Below are positions 45,398 to 54,881 of a stretch of 64,000 nt of DNA, piece after piece. Made by a program: the position numbers and the translations under genes. The stretch lies in the NCBI GenBank assembly GCA_013298025.1, contig JAAFJE010000019.1, forward strand, positions 1 through 64,000, written 5' to 3'. The notes under the pieces were generated by a model. That model did no database searches and was not told where the DNA came from. It worked only from the letters and a program-made list of their open reading frames with translations. The first letter of the stretch is position 1; each line of letters opens with the position of its first letter. This DNA comes from Cytophagales bacterium. Its GTDB lineage: Bacteria; Bacteroidota; Bacteroidia; Cytophagales; Spirosomataceae.

Positions 45398-46141
45398 CTA
45401 TTTGACAGCATTTTCAAAGTTTTTGCTTACAGCATCCCAACTAACCACGTTCCAGAAGGCAGCGATATAATCGGCACGTTTGTTTTGGTATTTGAGGTAA
45501 TAAGCGTGTTCCCAAACATCTAGTCCAAGGATAGGCTCACCTTTTTTCTCGGCAACATCCATCAACGGATTATCTTGGTTAGGCGTTGAGCTAATCACCA
45601 ATTTTTTATCTTGCACCAATAACCAAGCCCAGCCAGAGCCAAAACGACCCGTAGCCGCTTTCGCAAATTCTTCTTTGAATTTATCGAAAGAACCAAACGT
45701 TGCGGTAATGGCATCGGCCAAAGCACCCGTTGGTACGCCTCCGCCTTTAGGCGAAAGGATATTCCAGAAAAATGTGTGGTTCCAGTGGCCTCCTGCGTTG
45801 TTGCGAATGGCAGGGCTTTGCTTACCAGCTTCTTTCAAAATATCTAGCAAAGAAGCTTTTTCTACGGCAGTACCAACCACCGCTTTGTTGAGGTTATCGA
45901 CATAAGCCTTATGGTGACGACCGTGGTGAATTTCCATTGTCGTTTTGTCGATGGAAGGCTCTAGGCTTTCGGGGCTATAAGGCAAGGCAGGCAATGAAAA
46001 AGGGGCAACCTCCAACATGGTTTGTTCGAGCGACATCACAGGAAATTTGCTGTTATAGCTACGACCAAACGACCAAGATTTTATGCTAGTAAGTGCCAAT
46101 GCCGACGCAAGAGTACTTTTGAGAAAGCTTTTACGATTCAT
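45398..46141 (-). CDS. sodA: exported superoxide dismutase, Mn-type
   Basis: 247 residues. An N-terminal export signal of about 25 residues ([18 protein letters not shown]) and a linker precede the usual Fe/Mn SOD domain (from about 48). Metal ligands are His72 ([11 protein letters not shown]), His122 (HWNHTFFW), Asp208 and His212 ([13 protein letters not shown]). The NNAGGHWNH context and Gln189 in NQDNPLM point to manganese. The signal resembles Bacteroidota Tat signals with RK in place of RR. It would remove superoxide outside the cytoplasm. Confidence 0.92.
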   Translation of the reverse strand: MNRKSFLKSTLASALALTSIKSWSFGRSYNSKFPVMSLEQTMLEVAPFSLPALPYSPESLEPSIDKTTMEIHHGRHHKAYVDNLNKAVVGTAVEKASLLDILKEAGKQSPAIRNNAGGHWNHTFFWNILSPKGGGVPTGALADAITATFGSFDKFKEEFAKAATGRFGSGWAWLLVQDKKLVISSTPNQDNPLMDVAEKKGEPILGLDVWEHAYYLKYQNKRADYIAAFWNVVSWDAVSKNFENAVK

Positions 46142-46206
46142 AGTTTAGTTATAAAAATAATTGAAAAAACAGTTACATTGTTCAATGACAAAAGCCACCA
46201 CGATAG

Positions 46207-46824
46207 TTAGTCATAAGCCACCCGACCAATAATACTACGTCCAAGCGTAATTTCGTCGGCATATTCTAAATCGCCTCCAATAGGAATACCTCTGGCAATG
46301 GTTGATATTTTGACCCCAAGCGGCTTTAAGCGTTTGGTCAAATAAAAAGCCGTGGTATCGCCCTCCATCGTGGGGCTGAGGCCGAGAATTACTTCTTGTA
46401 CGGCTTGGGTTGTACCAAGATGAGCTTCGATGCGTTGTACAAGCGAATCAATTTTCAAATCGGCAGGGCCAATGCCTTCCAAAGGTGAAATAATTCCTCC
46501 AAGCACGTGGTACAAGCCACGGTACTGAGCTGTGTTTTCGATAGCCAGTACGTCACGAGTATCTTCTACTACACATAATAACGAAACATCTCGCTTAGTA
46601 TTGGCACAAATCCCACATAAATCGGCATCGGCAATATTATGGCATTGTTGGCAATAGCGAATTTGGGTACGCATAGCCGTAAGTGCCTCCGCCAAGCGAA
46701 GCGTTTGCTTTTCGTCACGTTTGAGCAAATGCAATGCCATCCGCAAAGCCGATTTCTTGCCAATACCGGGCAATTTGGCAATTTCTTCGATGGCATTTTC
46801 TATTAACTTCGATGGATAATTCAT
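46207..46824 (-). CDS. recR: recombination mediator RecR
   Basis: Works with RecF/RecO to load RecA on gapped DNA. At 205 residues it is the family length. Helix-hairpin-helix at about 12-30 (LPGIGKKSALRMALHLL), Cys4 zinc finger with Cys58, Cys61, Cys70 and Cys73 (YCQQCHNI; LCGIC), and a Toprim domain at about 80-175 (LLCVVEDTRDVLAIENT). It begins 27 nt after the clpS stop, probably one operon. Confidence 0.95.
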   Translation of the reverse strand: MNYPSKLIENAIEEIAKLPGIGKKSALRMALHLLKRDEKQTLRLAEALTAMRTQIRYCQQCHNIADADLCGICANTKRDVSLLCVVEDTRDVLAIENTAQYRGLYHVLGGIISPLEGIGPADLKIDSLVQRIEAHLGTTQAVQEVILGLSPTMEGDTTAFYLTKRLKPLGVKISTIARGIPIGGDLEYADEITLGRSIIGRVAYD

Positions 46825-46851
46825 AGCATAAGTGATTGAATGCTGGGATAT

Positions 46852-47139
46852 TTACATGACCTCCGCAGCAATGCCACGACGACAAATATCATTACGCATA
46901 GGAGCAAGCTCGTCGAACGAACCCTTTTTTACAGAACATTTCCCCTTGTAATGAATCAACAAAGTGCATTGTTCGGCTTGTTCGGGCGTGTGGCCACATA
47001 CTTCGATGAGCGTTTCTATCACATAGTCGAACGTATTTACATCGTCATTAAATACAACGAGGTCATATTGCTCTACATCAATCACCTCGTCGAGAACTTC
47101 TACCTGTACATCTTCCTCAAATTGTTCAAATGGTCGCAT
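46852..47139 (-). CDS. clpS: ATP-dependent Clp protease adaptor ClpS
   Basis: N-degron adaptor that delivers proteins with Leu/Phe/Tyr/Trp N-termini to ClpA or ClpC with ClpP. At 95 residues it is the usual length. The N-degron pocket residues Asp32/Asp33 (VVFNDDVNTFDYVI) and His63 (LLIHYKGKCSV) are present. It is first gene of the clpS-recR pair. A -7 element (CAAATTTA on plus, 47242-47249) lies about 100 nt upstream. Confidence 0.94.
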   Translation of the reverse strand: MRPFEQFEEDVQVEVLDEVIDVEQYDLVVFNDDVNTFDYVIETLIEVCGHTPEQAEQCTLLIHYKGKCSVKKGSFDELAPMRNDICRRGIAAEVM

Positions 47140-47349
47140 GACTCGTAATTTTTATCTAAATTTATATTTAATCTTTGTTGGCAGTTGATAGGCAAACACC
47201 GCCAGTCATTCTACCGTCTTTTTTCAAGAAGTTATTTACAACAAATTTACTAAAAATATCGGTTTAATGTATTTTTGCCTCATAACAACCCATAGATTAC
47301 AACAATAATTCTATTTAATTAAACACTCATTTATAGCCCCTAATAGCCA

Positions 47350-48795
47350 ATGACCACAAGTTTAGCATTTTTTATTTTAGCCTTATACTTTTTGATGCTC
47401 ATTTTGGTAGCTCATTTTACGGCCAAAGGAGCCGATACGCAGGCATTTTTTACGGCCAACAAGCAATCGCCGTGGTGGTTGGTTGCCTTTGGTATGATTG
47501 GAACATCTATTTCGGGCGTAACGTTCATTTCTGTACCCGGCGATGTAGGCAAAGTATCGCTTTCGTACTATCAGATTATTTTGGGCAACTTGGTCGGGTA
47601 TTTTGTGATAGCCACCGTATTGCTACCGCTGTATTATAAACTCAACCTGATTTCTATTTATACATATTTAGAAAAACGCTTTGGTTTTTGGTCGTACAAA
47701 ACAGGTTCGGCCTTTTTCTTATTGGCTCGTACCCTTGGCTCGGCGGCTCGCTTATTTTTGGCGGTACAAGTATTACAATTGGCTATTTTCGATGGCTGGC
47801 ATATTCCTTTTGCGGTATCGGCTATGGTGACAATTGGCTTAATCTGGGTTTATACCTACCGAGGAGGCGTAAAAACGATTATTGTCACCGATACACTCCA
47901 AACCTTTTTCCTGCTTACGGCGTTGGTACTTACCATTATTTTGATTAACCGACAACTCAATTTTTCTTTCGGAGAAATGCTTACAGCCATCAATCAAAGC
48001 AACTATGCTCAAATGTTTTTCTTTGATGATTTTTCTTATAAACATCATTTTGTCAAAGATTTTGTATCAGGAATATTTATTGCTATTGTGATGACGGGCC
48101 TAGACCAAGACTTAATGCAAAAGAACCTTACTTGTAAAAACATTGGCGAAGCACAAAAAAATATGTTTTGGTTTTGCTGTACTTTTGCCCTTGTCACCTT
48201 GCTTTTCATTGCCCTAGGGGCATTGTTGTACATTTATGCCGACCATATTCATTTTACGCTACCAAGCAAAACAGACCAACTCTATCCGACCCTAGCCTTG
48301 GGTGGACATTTTGGTACGTTGGCAGCTATTACTTTTTTGCTTGGCATCACCGCCGCCACCTATGCCAGTTCTGATTCTGCCCTAACGGCGTTGACAACAG
48401 CCTTTTGCATCGATTTTATGAATATTGAAAAATTTGAGGAAAAACAACGCAATACCATCAAGCATTATGTACACGTAGGGTTTTCGGTACTTTTTTTTGT
48501 AGTCATTCTCATTTTTCAAGCCTATAGTGAGCAGTCGATTATTGCAACAGTATTTAATATTGCTGGTTATACATACGGGCCATTGCTCGGCTTGTTTGCT
48601 TTTGGCTTGTTTACAAAAACGCCCATTCATGATAAGTTGGTGCCATACGTTTGCGTTGCCGCACCTATCCTGACTTTCGTTATTGATGCCAACTCAAAAG
48701 CTTGGTTGGGCGGCTATCAGTTTGGATTTGAAAAGTTATTATTGAACGGAGCAATCACAGCCTTGGGATTGGCTTTGTTGAGGAGCAAAAAATAG
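47350..48795 (+). CDS. sodium:solute symporter family protein
   Basis: 481 residues with about 13 hydrophobic helices from the first residues on (TTSLAFFILALYFLMLILVA). The SSS pattern includes SPWWLVAFGMIGTSISGVTF and RTLGSAARLFLAVQVLQL. The class belongs to the LeuT fold and imports solutes with Na+. The substrate cannot be told; the SGVTFISVPGDV region resembles other Bacteroidota SSS members of unknown substrate. A TATTTTTG -7 element lies at 47270-47277. A terminator follows. Confidence 0.88.
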   Translation: MTTSLAFFILALYFLMLILVAHFTAKGADTQAFFTANKQSPWWLVAFGMIGTSISGVTFISVPGDVGKVSLSYYQIILGNLVGYFVIATVLLPLYYKLNLISIYTYLEKRFGFWSYKTGSAFFLLARTLGSAARLFLAVQVLQLAIFDGWHIPFAVSAMVTIGLIWVYTYRGGVKTIIVTDTLQTFFLLTALVLTIILINRQLNFSFGEMLTAINQSNYAQMFFFDDFSYKHHFVKDFVSGIFIAIVMTGLDQDLMQKNLTCKNIGEAQKNMFWFCCTFALVTLLFIALGALLYIYADHIHFTLPSKTDQLYPTLALGGHFGTLAAITFLLGITAATYASSDSALTALTTAFCIDFMNIEKFEEKQRNTIKHYVHVGFSVLFFVVILIFQAYSEQSIIATVFNIAGYTYGPLLGLFAFGLFTKTPIHDKLVPYVCVAAPILTFVIDANSKAWLGGYQFGFEKLLLNGAITALGLALLRSKK

Positions 48796-48801
48796 AGAAG
48801 T

Positions 48802-48837
48802 AAAAGGCTGCCTTTCCTTTTTGAGACAGCCTTTTTT
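48802..48837. terminator. terminator between convergent symporter and DMT genes
   Basis: AAAAGGCTG...CAGCCTTTTTT hairpin with T-run, between stops at 48795 (+) and 48842 (-). Confidence 0.85.
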
Positions 48838-48841
48838 ATTT

Positions 48842-49726
48842 TTAGATAAATGCCTGATACGATAAAAGTACAATGGCGAGTACGGCAAGCAACAAACCCA
48901 ACCCATTGACCAAAGATAATTTTTCCTTGAAAATCAATACTCCTACCAAACTCGATCCCAGAATCACGCCAATGTTGTACAAAGGCAATACATAAGCCCC
49001 GTTGTTGTCATACACATCTAAGGCTTTGAGTAAATACAAAAACGACAAAAAGTTGGGAATACCCAAAGGAATCGCTGCTACTACATTTTTCCAATGCCAT
49101 GTAAGTTGTTTTTTCCATAAACGAATCGTCCAAAAAATTGAACCAAACAGCATCGACCCCAGTAAAATGGTTAGGGTAAAAGGAATGGTAGCACCTGCCT
49201 TCGTAACATATTGGGCATTCAGATAATTGAACGTGGTGTTGGTAATGCCATACATCACAAAAACCCCCACAGGCAAAAACCATTCTTTCGAGCGAGAAGC
49301 TTGCGTATCGGCTTCTTTTTTTAGGGTACTCATCACCACCGCCACCAATGCCATGCCCAAACCCATATAATTGAAGCCGTCGAAATCTTTGCTTTTTCCC
49401 CAAAACAACAAACTCACCGTTACGGGTACAACCAACGAAATATTGTTTGCCAACGAAGTGGCTGTCATGCCCATTTTTTGCGTCGAAACGCCCGACAAAA
49501 GGAAGGTTAGCACAAAGCCTACACCCAACAAAAAAGCATAATAAGTGCTTTCGTGCTGACTTAGCTCAAAGTGTTGACCTGTCGGTAAAAAAGCCAAACC
49601 TGTGAGAAAACACACAGGATAATTAAAAACAATGGCTTGGAAGGTATCTATCTGCCAACGAGGATGCAGCCGAAAATTGACCAATAAAGCCACTGAAAAA
49701 ACAATACTCAACAACAGTGCAATCAT
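48842..49726 (-). CDS. DMT-superfamily (EamA-like) transporter
   Basis: 294 residues with ten predicted hydrophobic helices from the first residue (MIALLLSIVFSVALLVNF). The two EamA-like halves end with a Gly-rich helix (VILGSSLVGVLIFKEKLSLV; the FKEKLS loop is the family hallmark before the last helix). Members export metabolites. The gene starts 3 nt after the hemH stop, so it is translated from the hemH mRNA and could export a porphyrin-related or unrelated metabolite. No further evidence. Confidence 0.82.
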   Translation of the reverse strand: MIALLLSIVFSVALLVNFRLHPRWQIDTFQAIVFNYPVCFLTGLAFLPTGQHFELSQHESTYYAFLLGVGFVLTFLLSGVSTQKMGMTATSLANNISLVVPVTVSLLFWGKSKDFDGFNYMGLGMALVAVVMSTLKKEADTQASRSKEWFLPVGVFVMYGITNTTFNYLNAQYVTKAGATIPFTLTILLGSMLFGSIFWTIRLWKKQLTWHWKNVVAAIPLGIPNFLSFLYLLKALDVYDNNGAYVLPLYNIGVILGSSLVGVLIFKEKLSLVNGLGLLLAVLAIVLLSYQAFI

Positions 49727-49729
49727 GCC

Positions 49730-50785
49730 TTAGCTATTTTTATGAACCAAATCTTCTAGCAAAGATACCCAAATGGGTGAATTATTGAGGCTTTCTACCA
49801 ATTGCCAATGCTTGCCGCCCATTTCTTCAAATACTTCTTTGTACTCTTCGCCTACTTCGATGGTTGTTTCGAGGCAATCGGCCACAAAAGCAGGTGAAAA
49901 AGCCAACACGCTTTTCTTGCCTTCTTTGGCTAGGCGTTTGATGGTGTCTTCGGTATAAGGCTGAATCCAAGGGTCTTTGCCTAAGCGAGATTGAAATGTG
50001 GTAAGATATTTGCCTTCTGCCAAGCCCAATTCTTTGGCCAACAAACGGGTAGTTTCGTGGCATTGGGCACGGTAACAATATTGATTCATGGCATGGATGC
50101 TGTCGCAACAAGTGCCAAACTGGCAAGTATTGCCTGTGCAGTCGCCCTTGCGGATTTGTCGCTCTGGTACGCCATGATAACTAAAAATGAAATAGTCGAA
50201 ATCTTCGGTTTGCATATAGTTACGTGCAGCCGACGCAAAATGGGCAATAAAGTTGGGATGGTTGTAATACGTATTGACAAATTTAATTTCAGGAATAATT
50301 TGCCAGCCCGATACAATTTTCATCACCTTTTCATACACCGAGCCAGTCGTTGCCGAGGCATATTGTGGAAAGAAAGGAATCACAATGATTTTTTGATAGC
50401 CTGCCTTCCGAAACGATTCGAGGGTTTGGTCTAAGGATGGGTTTTGGTAACGCATCGCCAATTTAACATCAAATGCCTCTCCAAGTTTTGCTTGCAACAT
50501 GACTTCTACGTCTTCGCCATAAAATTTGAGTGGCGAACCTCTTTCTTCCCAAAGCTCTTGGTAAGTTTTGGCCGATTTGGGTGCTCTGAAAGGAGCAATA
50601 ATCAGATTGACGAGCATCCAACGAAAAGCAAAAGGAATATCTATCACCCTGCCATCCATTAAAAATTCACGCAAATATTTACGTACATCGGGCGTATTGG
50701 GCGAATCGGGTGTACCGAGGTTGACGAGCAATACGCCTGTTTTGAAGACAGTAGTTTTTGTTGAAATAGTTTGATTATCAGACAT
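49730..50785 (-). CDS. hemH: ferrochelatase
   Basis: Inserts Fe2+ into protoporphyrin IX, the last step of haem synthesis (protoporphyrin branch). It has 351 residues. The start region carries GVLLVNLGTPDSP. The catalytic His204 lies in FSYHGVPERQIRKGD, and AFSPAFVADCLETTIEV near the C-terminus holds the acidic residue of the active site. An unusual Cys-rich stretch directly after the catalytic loop has Cys216, 221, 226, 227, 237 and 242. A -7-like element lies at 50914-50921 (minus). Confidence 0.94.
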   Translation of the reverse strand: MSDNQTISTKTTVFKTGVLLVNLGTPDSPNTPDVRKYLREFLMDGRVIDIPFAFRWMLVNLIIAPFRAPKSAKTYQELWEERGSPLKFYGEDVEVMLQAKLGEAFDVKLAMRYQNPSLDQTLESFRKAGYQKIIVIPFFPQYASATTGSVYEKVMKIVSGWQIIPEIKFVNTYYNHPNFIAHFASAARNYMQTEDFDYFIFSYHGVPERQIRKGDCTGNTCQFGTCCDSIHAMNQYCYRAQCHETTRLLAKELGLAEGKYLTTFQSRLGKDPWIQPYTEDTIKRLAKEGKKSVLAFSPAFVADCLETTIEVGEEYKEVFEEMGGKHWQLVESLNNSPIWVSLLEDLVHKNS

Positions 50786-50958
50786 TTTAATTTACGTAAA
50801 ATTTACATTGACCTGCTCGAAGTATGCACTCACTTCTTGCTAAAAACAAGCCTTTACCATCAGTACAAGCATTGCTGTTACAGACCTAACTTGTTTTTCT
50901 CCTAATTGTTTGACAAAAGTACGCAATAAAGCCCAACATCAAAAACACCCAAACGACA

Positions 50959-52110
50959 TCAATCTACCCAACCTTCGGGTTTGAAAGGCGTGCGATTGAT
51001 ACCTTCAAAACAAGGCACTTTCTCTTGGCAGGTAGGAGGCGAACCCACAGGACAGGTATAAACTTGTCCGGGAATAATCGAAGTAACAGGGGCTTCGGTG
51101 CTTGGTACGCCCTTCATGCGGTCAACGTAAATGACTTTTTTACTTAACGAATACACATCAAACAAGCCCAAGATTTTTTCGGAAGGGTCGGTTTTACATT
51201 TGATATTCAAGCTAAAACGAGTTTCGGCAGGTACATCAAATAGCGTACCCGTGTTTTGTACCTGAGCTACCAACGACTGGTAATAGTTGTAGGCATCTTC
51301 TGTAATCGCCCGTTGTTCTACCAATACATAATAAGGCGAATAATCCGTAAAAGGCACACGCACGATTTGTCGGCCCGTGATGCGTTTACCGTTCATGAGG
51401 GCATCAGAAAAAAGATTTAGTTCGCTTGGCAAGGTAACGTTCCAGCAAGGCGAACTGCACAGATAATTCCATATATCTTCGGTAGCATTTTTGGGTGGCT
51501 CGCAATAGTTTTTCGTAAAATTATATTTTGCTCCATTATAGCACGTAGCACAATACGGTGCTTTTTCGTAATGCCTCCAATACCATTGGTAATAGTCGCC
51601 TGCCTGTGCATCGTCCTGAAAATCAATATATACATTAAAACCTGCACGTCGAACATCGCCCTTATAATAGGCATCATTTACCTCAAATTGCGTAATGAGG
51701 TTGTCGATAGCAGGAGCTTTTTTCATTTTTTCGGGTAAAGATTCATATTCTTTACCATTGCTCAATACAATGTGTAAGGTATATGTTTCGCCCACAACTC
51801 CCACAAAAGCATCGGGCGTAAGGTAAGTGCCAGCTGCGGTAGCACTTTCTGAGAGCTGAATAGTATTGCCTGTGGCAGTGGTCAGATACACTTTTGCCAA
51901 GATTTCAGGAACGTATGCACTAGCCCCGCTGATTTTATCGGCCGATTGGTAAATCTTTACTTTGTAAGGTCCAACCTGATTGGTCAGCACGGCTTCTACC
52001 GTTAAAAAACGCTTGTATGCCACTTGCGTAAAATCTTCTACAGGATTGATACACGCATATTGAATCAACAAAAGAATAGCTACATAAAACAGCCTATATA
52101 TATTTTTCAT
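50959..52110 (-). CDS. DUF4249 lipoprotein, TonB-receptor partner
   Basis: 383 residues. A lipoprotein signal (MKNIYRLFYVAILLLIQYAC, lipobox ending at Cys20) is followed by a beta-rich DUF4249-type protein with RFLTVEAVLTNQVGPYKVKI at the start. The Cys pairs in YCATCYNGAKYNFTKNYCEP and SSPCWN are notable. DUF4249 proteins sit beside TonB-dependent receptors in Cytophagales and Flavobacteria; their function is not known. It starts 36 nt after the receptor gene, one operon. Confidence 0.9.
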   Translation of the reverse strand: MKNIYRLFYVAILLLIQYACINPVEDFTQVAYKRFLTVEAVLTNQVGPYKVKIYQSADKISGASAYVPEILAKVYLTTATGNTIQLSESATAAGTYLTPDAFVGVVGETYTLHIVLSNGKEYESLPEKMKKAPAIDNLITQFEVNDAYYKGDVRRAGFNVYIDFQDDAQAGDYYQWYWRHYEKAPYCATCYNGAKYNFTKNYCEPPKNATEDIWNYLCSSPCWNVTLPSELNLFSDALMNGKRITGRQIVRVPFTDYSPYYVLVEQRAITEDAYNYYQSLVAQVQNTGTLFDVPAETRFSLNIKCKTDPSEKILGLFDVYSLSKKVIYVDRMKGVPSTEAPVTSIIPGQVYTCPVGSPPTCQEKVPCFEGINRTPFKPEGWVD

Positions 52111-52146
52111 CTTGATAAAATGCTAATTGGAGTATAAAAATATTGC

Positions 52147-54576
52147 TTACAAAAATTTAAAATTATACGTCAACGATACAAATGGTGCACCAAAAACGCT
52201 TAATTCATAAGGCTTTAGCCCCGAAGCGACCGATTTAAAAAACACAGAATAGGCATTTTTACGGGCGTAAATATTATATACCGTAAAAGTCCAACTGCCT
52301 TCCCAACGCTTGCTTTTCATCGAAGGATTGGTGATTGTCCAAGAAAAATCGAGGCGATGATAGTCGGAAATACGGCCATTGTTGCGTGCCTCATACACAG
52401 GATACTTTTTGTTTTCGAGGGTGTACATCCCTACAGGCGAAGAGAAAGGTCGGCCTGTTTGATAAGCAAAAGTAAAAGAAAAACTATGGTGCTTCGACGG
52501 CTGAATATTCATCATGAGGTTGAAATTATGCGGTTTGTCATAATTCGACGGAAACCAATCGCCATTACTGATTTGTTGTAAGGCAGGAAAATCTCCTCTG
52601 ATTTGTTGCAAACTTCTGGCATAAGTATAACTCACCCAGCCACTCATTTCGCCTTTTTTCTTGGTAAGCATCAATTCCAACCCATACGCCTTGCCTTCGC
52701 CAGCCACTACTTGTGTTTCGAGGTTTTTGTTGAGTTGTAAGTTTGCTCCAGAAACATAATCTAAAATCTGCTGCGATTTACGGTAATATCCTTCGGCCGA
52801 TAACTCCCATTTGTTATCGTCAAATGCCCTAAACGCCCCCAACGACACAAAATCACTTTGCTGTGGCTTGATATACTCATCTGCCAATTTCCAACGGGCT
52901 GTCGGCAGTGGCGTGGTATTATTTGAAATCAACTGCATATACTGATACATACGGTTGTAGCCAAACTTGAGGGTATTATCGTCGTTGATGGCATATTTCA
53001 TCGTAATACGAGGCTCTAAACCGCCATACGATTGCATCACCTCACCCGAAGAATAGGTTTGCGTACCAATAATTGACGCAGCACTTTTGGGCTGAGTCGT
53101 CAAATAGCGTGTCACCGTGCCAGCACCTAGGGCGAGGTAGTGACTGTAGCGTAAACCCGCTTGAATCGTAAATTTTTCATTGATTTTAATTTCATCATCA
53201 GCAAATACCCCAAACTCCATGCCTTGCTCATTGGGCAGTTCTACCGCTGCAATCCTCGATACTACGCCTTTGTTGAGCGTTCCGGGCATGATGTCGTAGC
53301 GAATTACGCTCAAGCCTGCATTGATTTTATGCTTTTCGTTGGGGTTATAGTCGAAATTGACTTTGAGGTTATTGTAAAAAATTTTGTTAGATAAATCTAT
53401 CGTATTAACCGTATCGGGCGAGTAGGTCAAGGTTTTGTACATACTGCTAATACCCGACACCTCCATGCTCCATTGCGGATTGAAATAATGACTCCAATGC
53501 AAGGCTAAGTTTTGATGTCCATACTTAAACTGCGTTTGCTTGGCTACCACGTTTTCGAGGCTAAACAAAGAATCGACTTGGTAGAAATCTTTACTCATGT
53601 ACATCGACAGCGAAAAAGTGTTGTTTTTATTAGGTCTGAAAAACACCTTACTTGCCAAGTCATAGAAATTGGCTTTGGTATGATACAGATTGGCAGGAGC
53701 AAACCATTTGAATAAGAAGTCGTTGAATGAAAAACGCCCTGCGACCAAGATAGATAGTTTTTCTTTGATGAGGGGTATTTCGGCCATCGCCCTGTTTGAA
53801 ACCAGTCCAATACCGCCCGTCATTTTGAATTTTTCGGTATTAGGTTCGGTCATTTTAATATCTAAAACCGAGGCGGTTCGCCCACCAAAACGGGCAGGAA
53901 TCCCACCTTTGTACAACTCTAATTCTCTGATGGCATCGGAAGTAAAAACCGAAAATAATCCAAACAAATGCGTAGGATTAAAAATGGGCATATCATCCAC
54001 ATAAATGAGGTTTTGGTCCACATTGCCTCCTCTAATATTCACGCCGTTTGCACCTTCACCTACCGACGATACCCCCGGCAAGGTTTGAATAGACCGCATA
54101 ATGTCAACTTCGCCCATCATGGCAGGCAGTTTCTTAATTCCTTTGATATTCAGCAACGTTACACCCAATGAAGGCGTTTGAATACTTTTGCGTGTAGCTT
54201 GGCTCGATACAATCACTTCTTCTAGCGTCTTGCTGATGTCTTCTACCATAATATTCAATTCGGTATCTTTCGACAACAAAATGCGGTTGCGATACGATTT
54301 ATAGCCTACATGGCTCACTTTAATCACATATTCGCCGTATGGCAAGTATATTTTAAAATTGCCAAGACTATCCGTAATAAAACCCGATTTTTTAAAATCT
54401 AAAGAAATAGTCGCACCAACCAAGGGGAGTTCTGAGCCTACTACCGAAACTTTACCAGAAAGTGTATAAAAAGTAGGATTAGGATTTTGATGTGTTTGCT
54501 GTGCGTACATCGGATAAATACCCAAAAAAAACGGCACTACCCAAAAGAGTAGGCGTTTGAAGTAAAATAATTTCAT
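52147..54576 (-). CDS. TonB-dependent receptor with carboxypeptidase-like domain
   Basis: 809 residues. Signal peptide (about 1-25, ending YAQQ), carboxypeptidase-regulatory-like domain at about 36-115 (TYxLSGKVS-type start, GATISLDF), plug domain at about 130-235 (LPGVSSVGEGANGVNIRGGN; DAIRELELYKGGIPARFGG) and a 22-strand barrel to the C-terminal Phe (LTYNFKFL reversed ending). It imports a large substrate across the outer membrane with TonB energy. With the DUF4249 lipoprotein it forms one transport unit. The substrate is unknown. Confidence 0.93.
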   Translation of the reverse strand: MKLFYFKRLLFWVVPFFLGIYPMYAQQTHQNPNPTFYTLSGKVSVVGSELPLVGATISLDFKKSGFITDSLGNFKIYLPYGEYVIKVSHVGYKSYRNRILLSKDTELNIMVEDISKTLEEVIVSSQATRKSIQTPSLGVTLLNIKGIKKLPAMMGEVDIMRSIQTLPGVSSVGEGANGVNIRGGNVDQNLIYVDDMPIFNPTHLFGLFSVFTSDAIRELELYKGGIPARFGGRTASVLDIKMTEPNTEKFKMTGGIGLVSNRAMAEIPLIKEKLSILVAGRFSFNDFLFKWFAPANLYHTKANFYDLASKVFFRPNKNNTFSLSMYMSKDFYQVDSLFSLENVVAKQTQFKYGHQNLALHWSHYFNPQWSMEVSGISSMYKTLTYSPDTVNTIDLSNKIFYNNLKVNFDYNPNEKHKINAGLSVIRYDIMPGTLNKGVVSRIAAVELPNEQGMEFGVFADDEIKINEKFTIQAGLRYSHYLALGAGTVTRYLTTQPKSAASIIGTQTYSSGEVMQSYGGLEPRITMKYAINDDNTLKFGYNRMYQYMQLISNNTTPLPTARWKLADEYIKPQQSDFVSLGAFRAFDDNKWELSAEGYYRKSQQILDYVSGANLQLNKNLETQVVAGEGKAYGLELMLTKKKGEMSGWVSYTYARSLQQIRGDFPALQQISNGDWFPSNYDKPHNFNLMMNIQPSKHHSFSFTFAYQTGRPFSSPVGMYTLENKKYPVYEARNNGRISDYHRLDFSWTITNPSMKSKRWEGSWTFTVYNIYARKNAYSVFFKSVASGLKPYELSVFGAPFVSLTYNFKFL

Positions 54577-54881
54577 AGGTTAAAATTGGATTGAAGGAAT
54601 GTTCTGCCTCAATTTACAGAAAATAGTTGATAATACTCGCAATGGGCAAAATTCATCGACCAATGACCCCAATCAATCGGCTAATGCAAGCATTTACCAA
54701 ACAAAAACAGTCCCAAAGAAAGCTTCGAGACTGTTCATTTTTACTTCAATCATAAATTGTTTTGTACCACAAGTGGTTTTACAAAAATCACTTTTCAGAG
54801 ATAAATTTGTATTTTTACCAAATTTACACCATACAAAACGATTGAACAAATTGATATTATTGATAAAACTATCATTAAAAC
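54577..54881. other. gene-free interval holding the HAD-gene terminator
   Basis: About 305 nt between the HAD gene and the TonB-receptor gene (both minus). It holds one terminator-like hairpin. No -33/-7 pair of good quality was found for the receptor gene. Confidence 0.5.
54702..54736 (-). terminator. terminator of the HAD hydrolase gene
   Basis: AACAGTC (54707-54713) pairs with GACTGTT (54729-54735), with an AAG/CTT inner pairing. On the minus strand a T-rich run follows. Confidence 0.6.

Noticed and set aside
49730-50785. Definite [2Fe-2S] ferrochelatase
   Set aside because: The cysteines are visible, but their spacing does not match a cluster pattern I can name with confidence; kept only as a finding.
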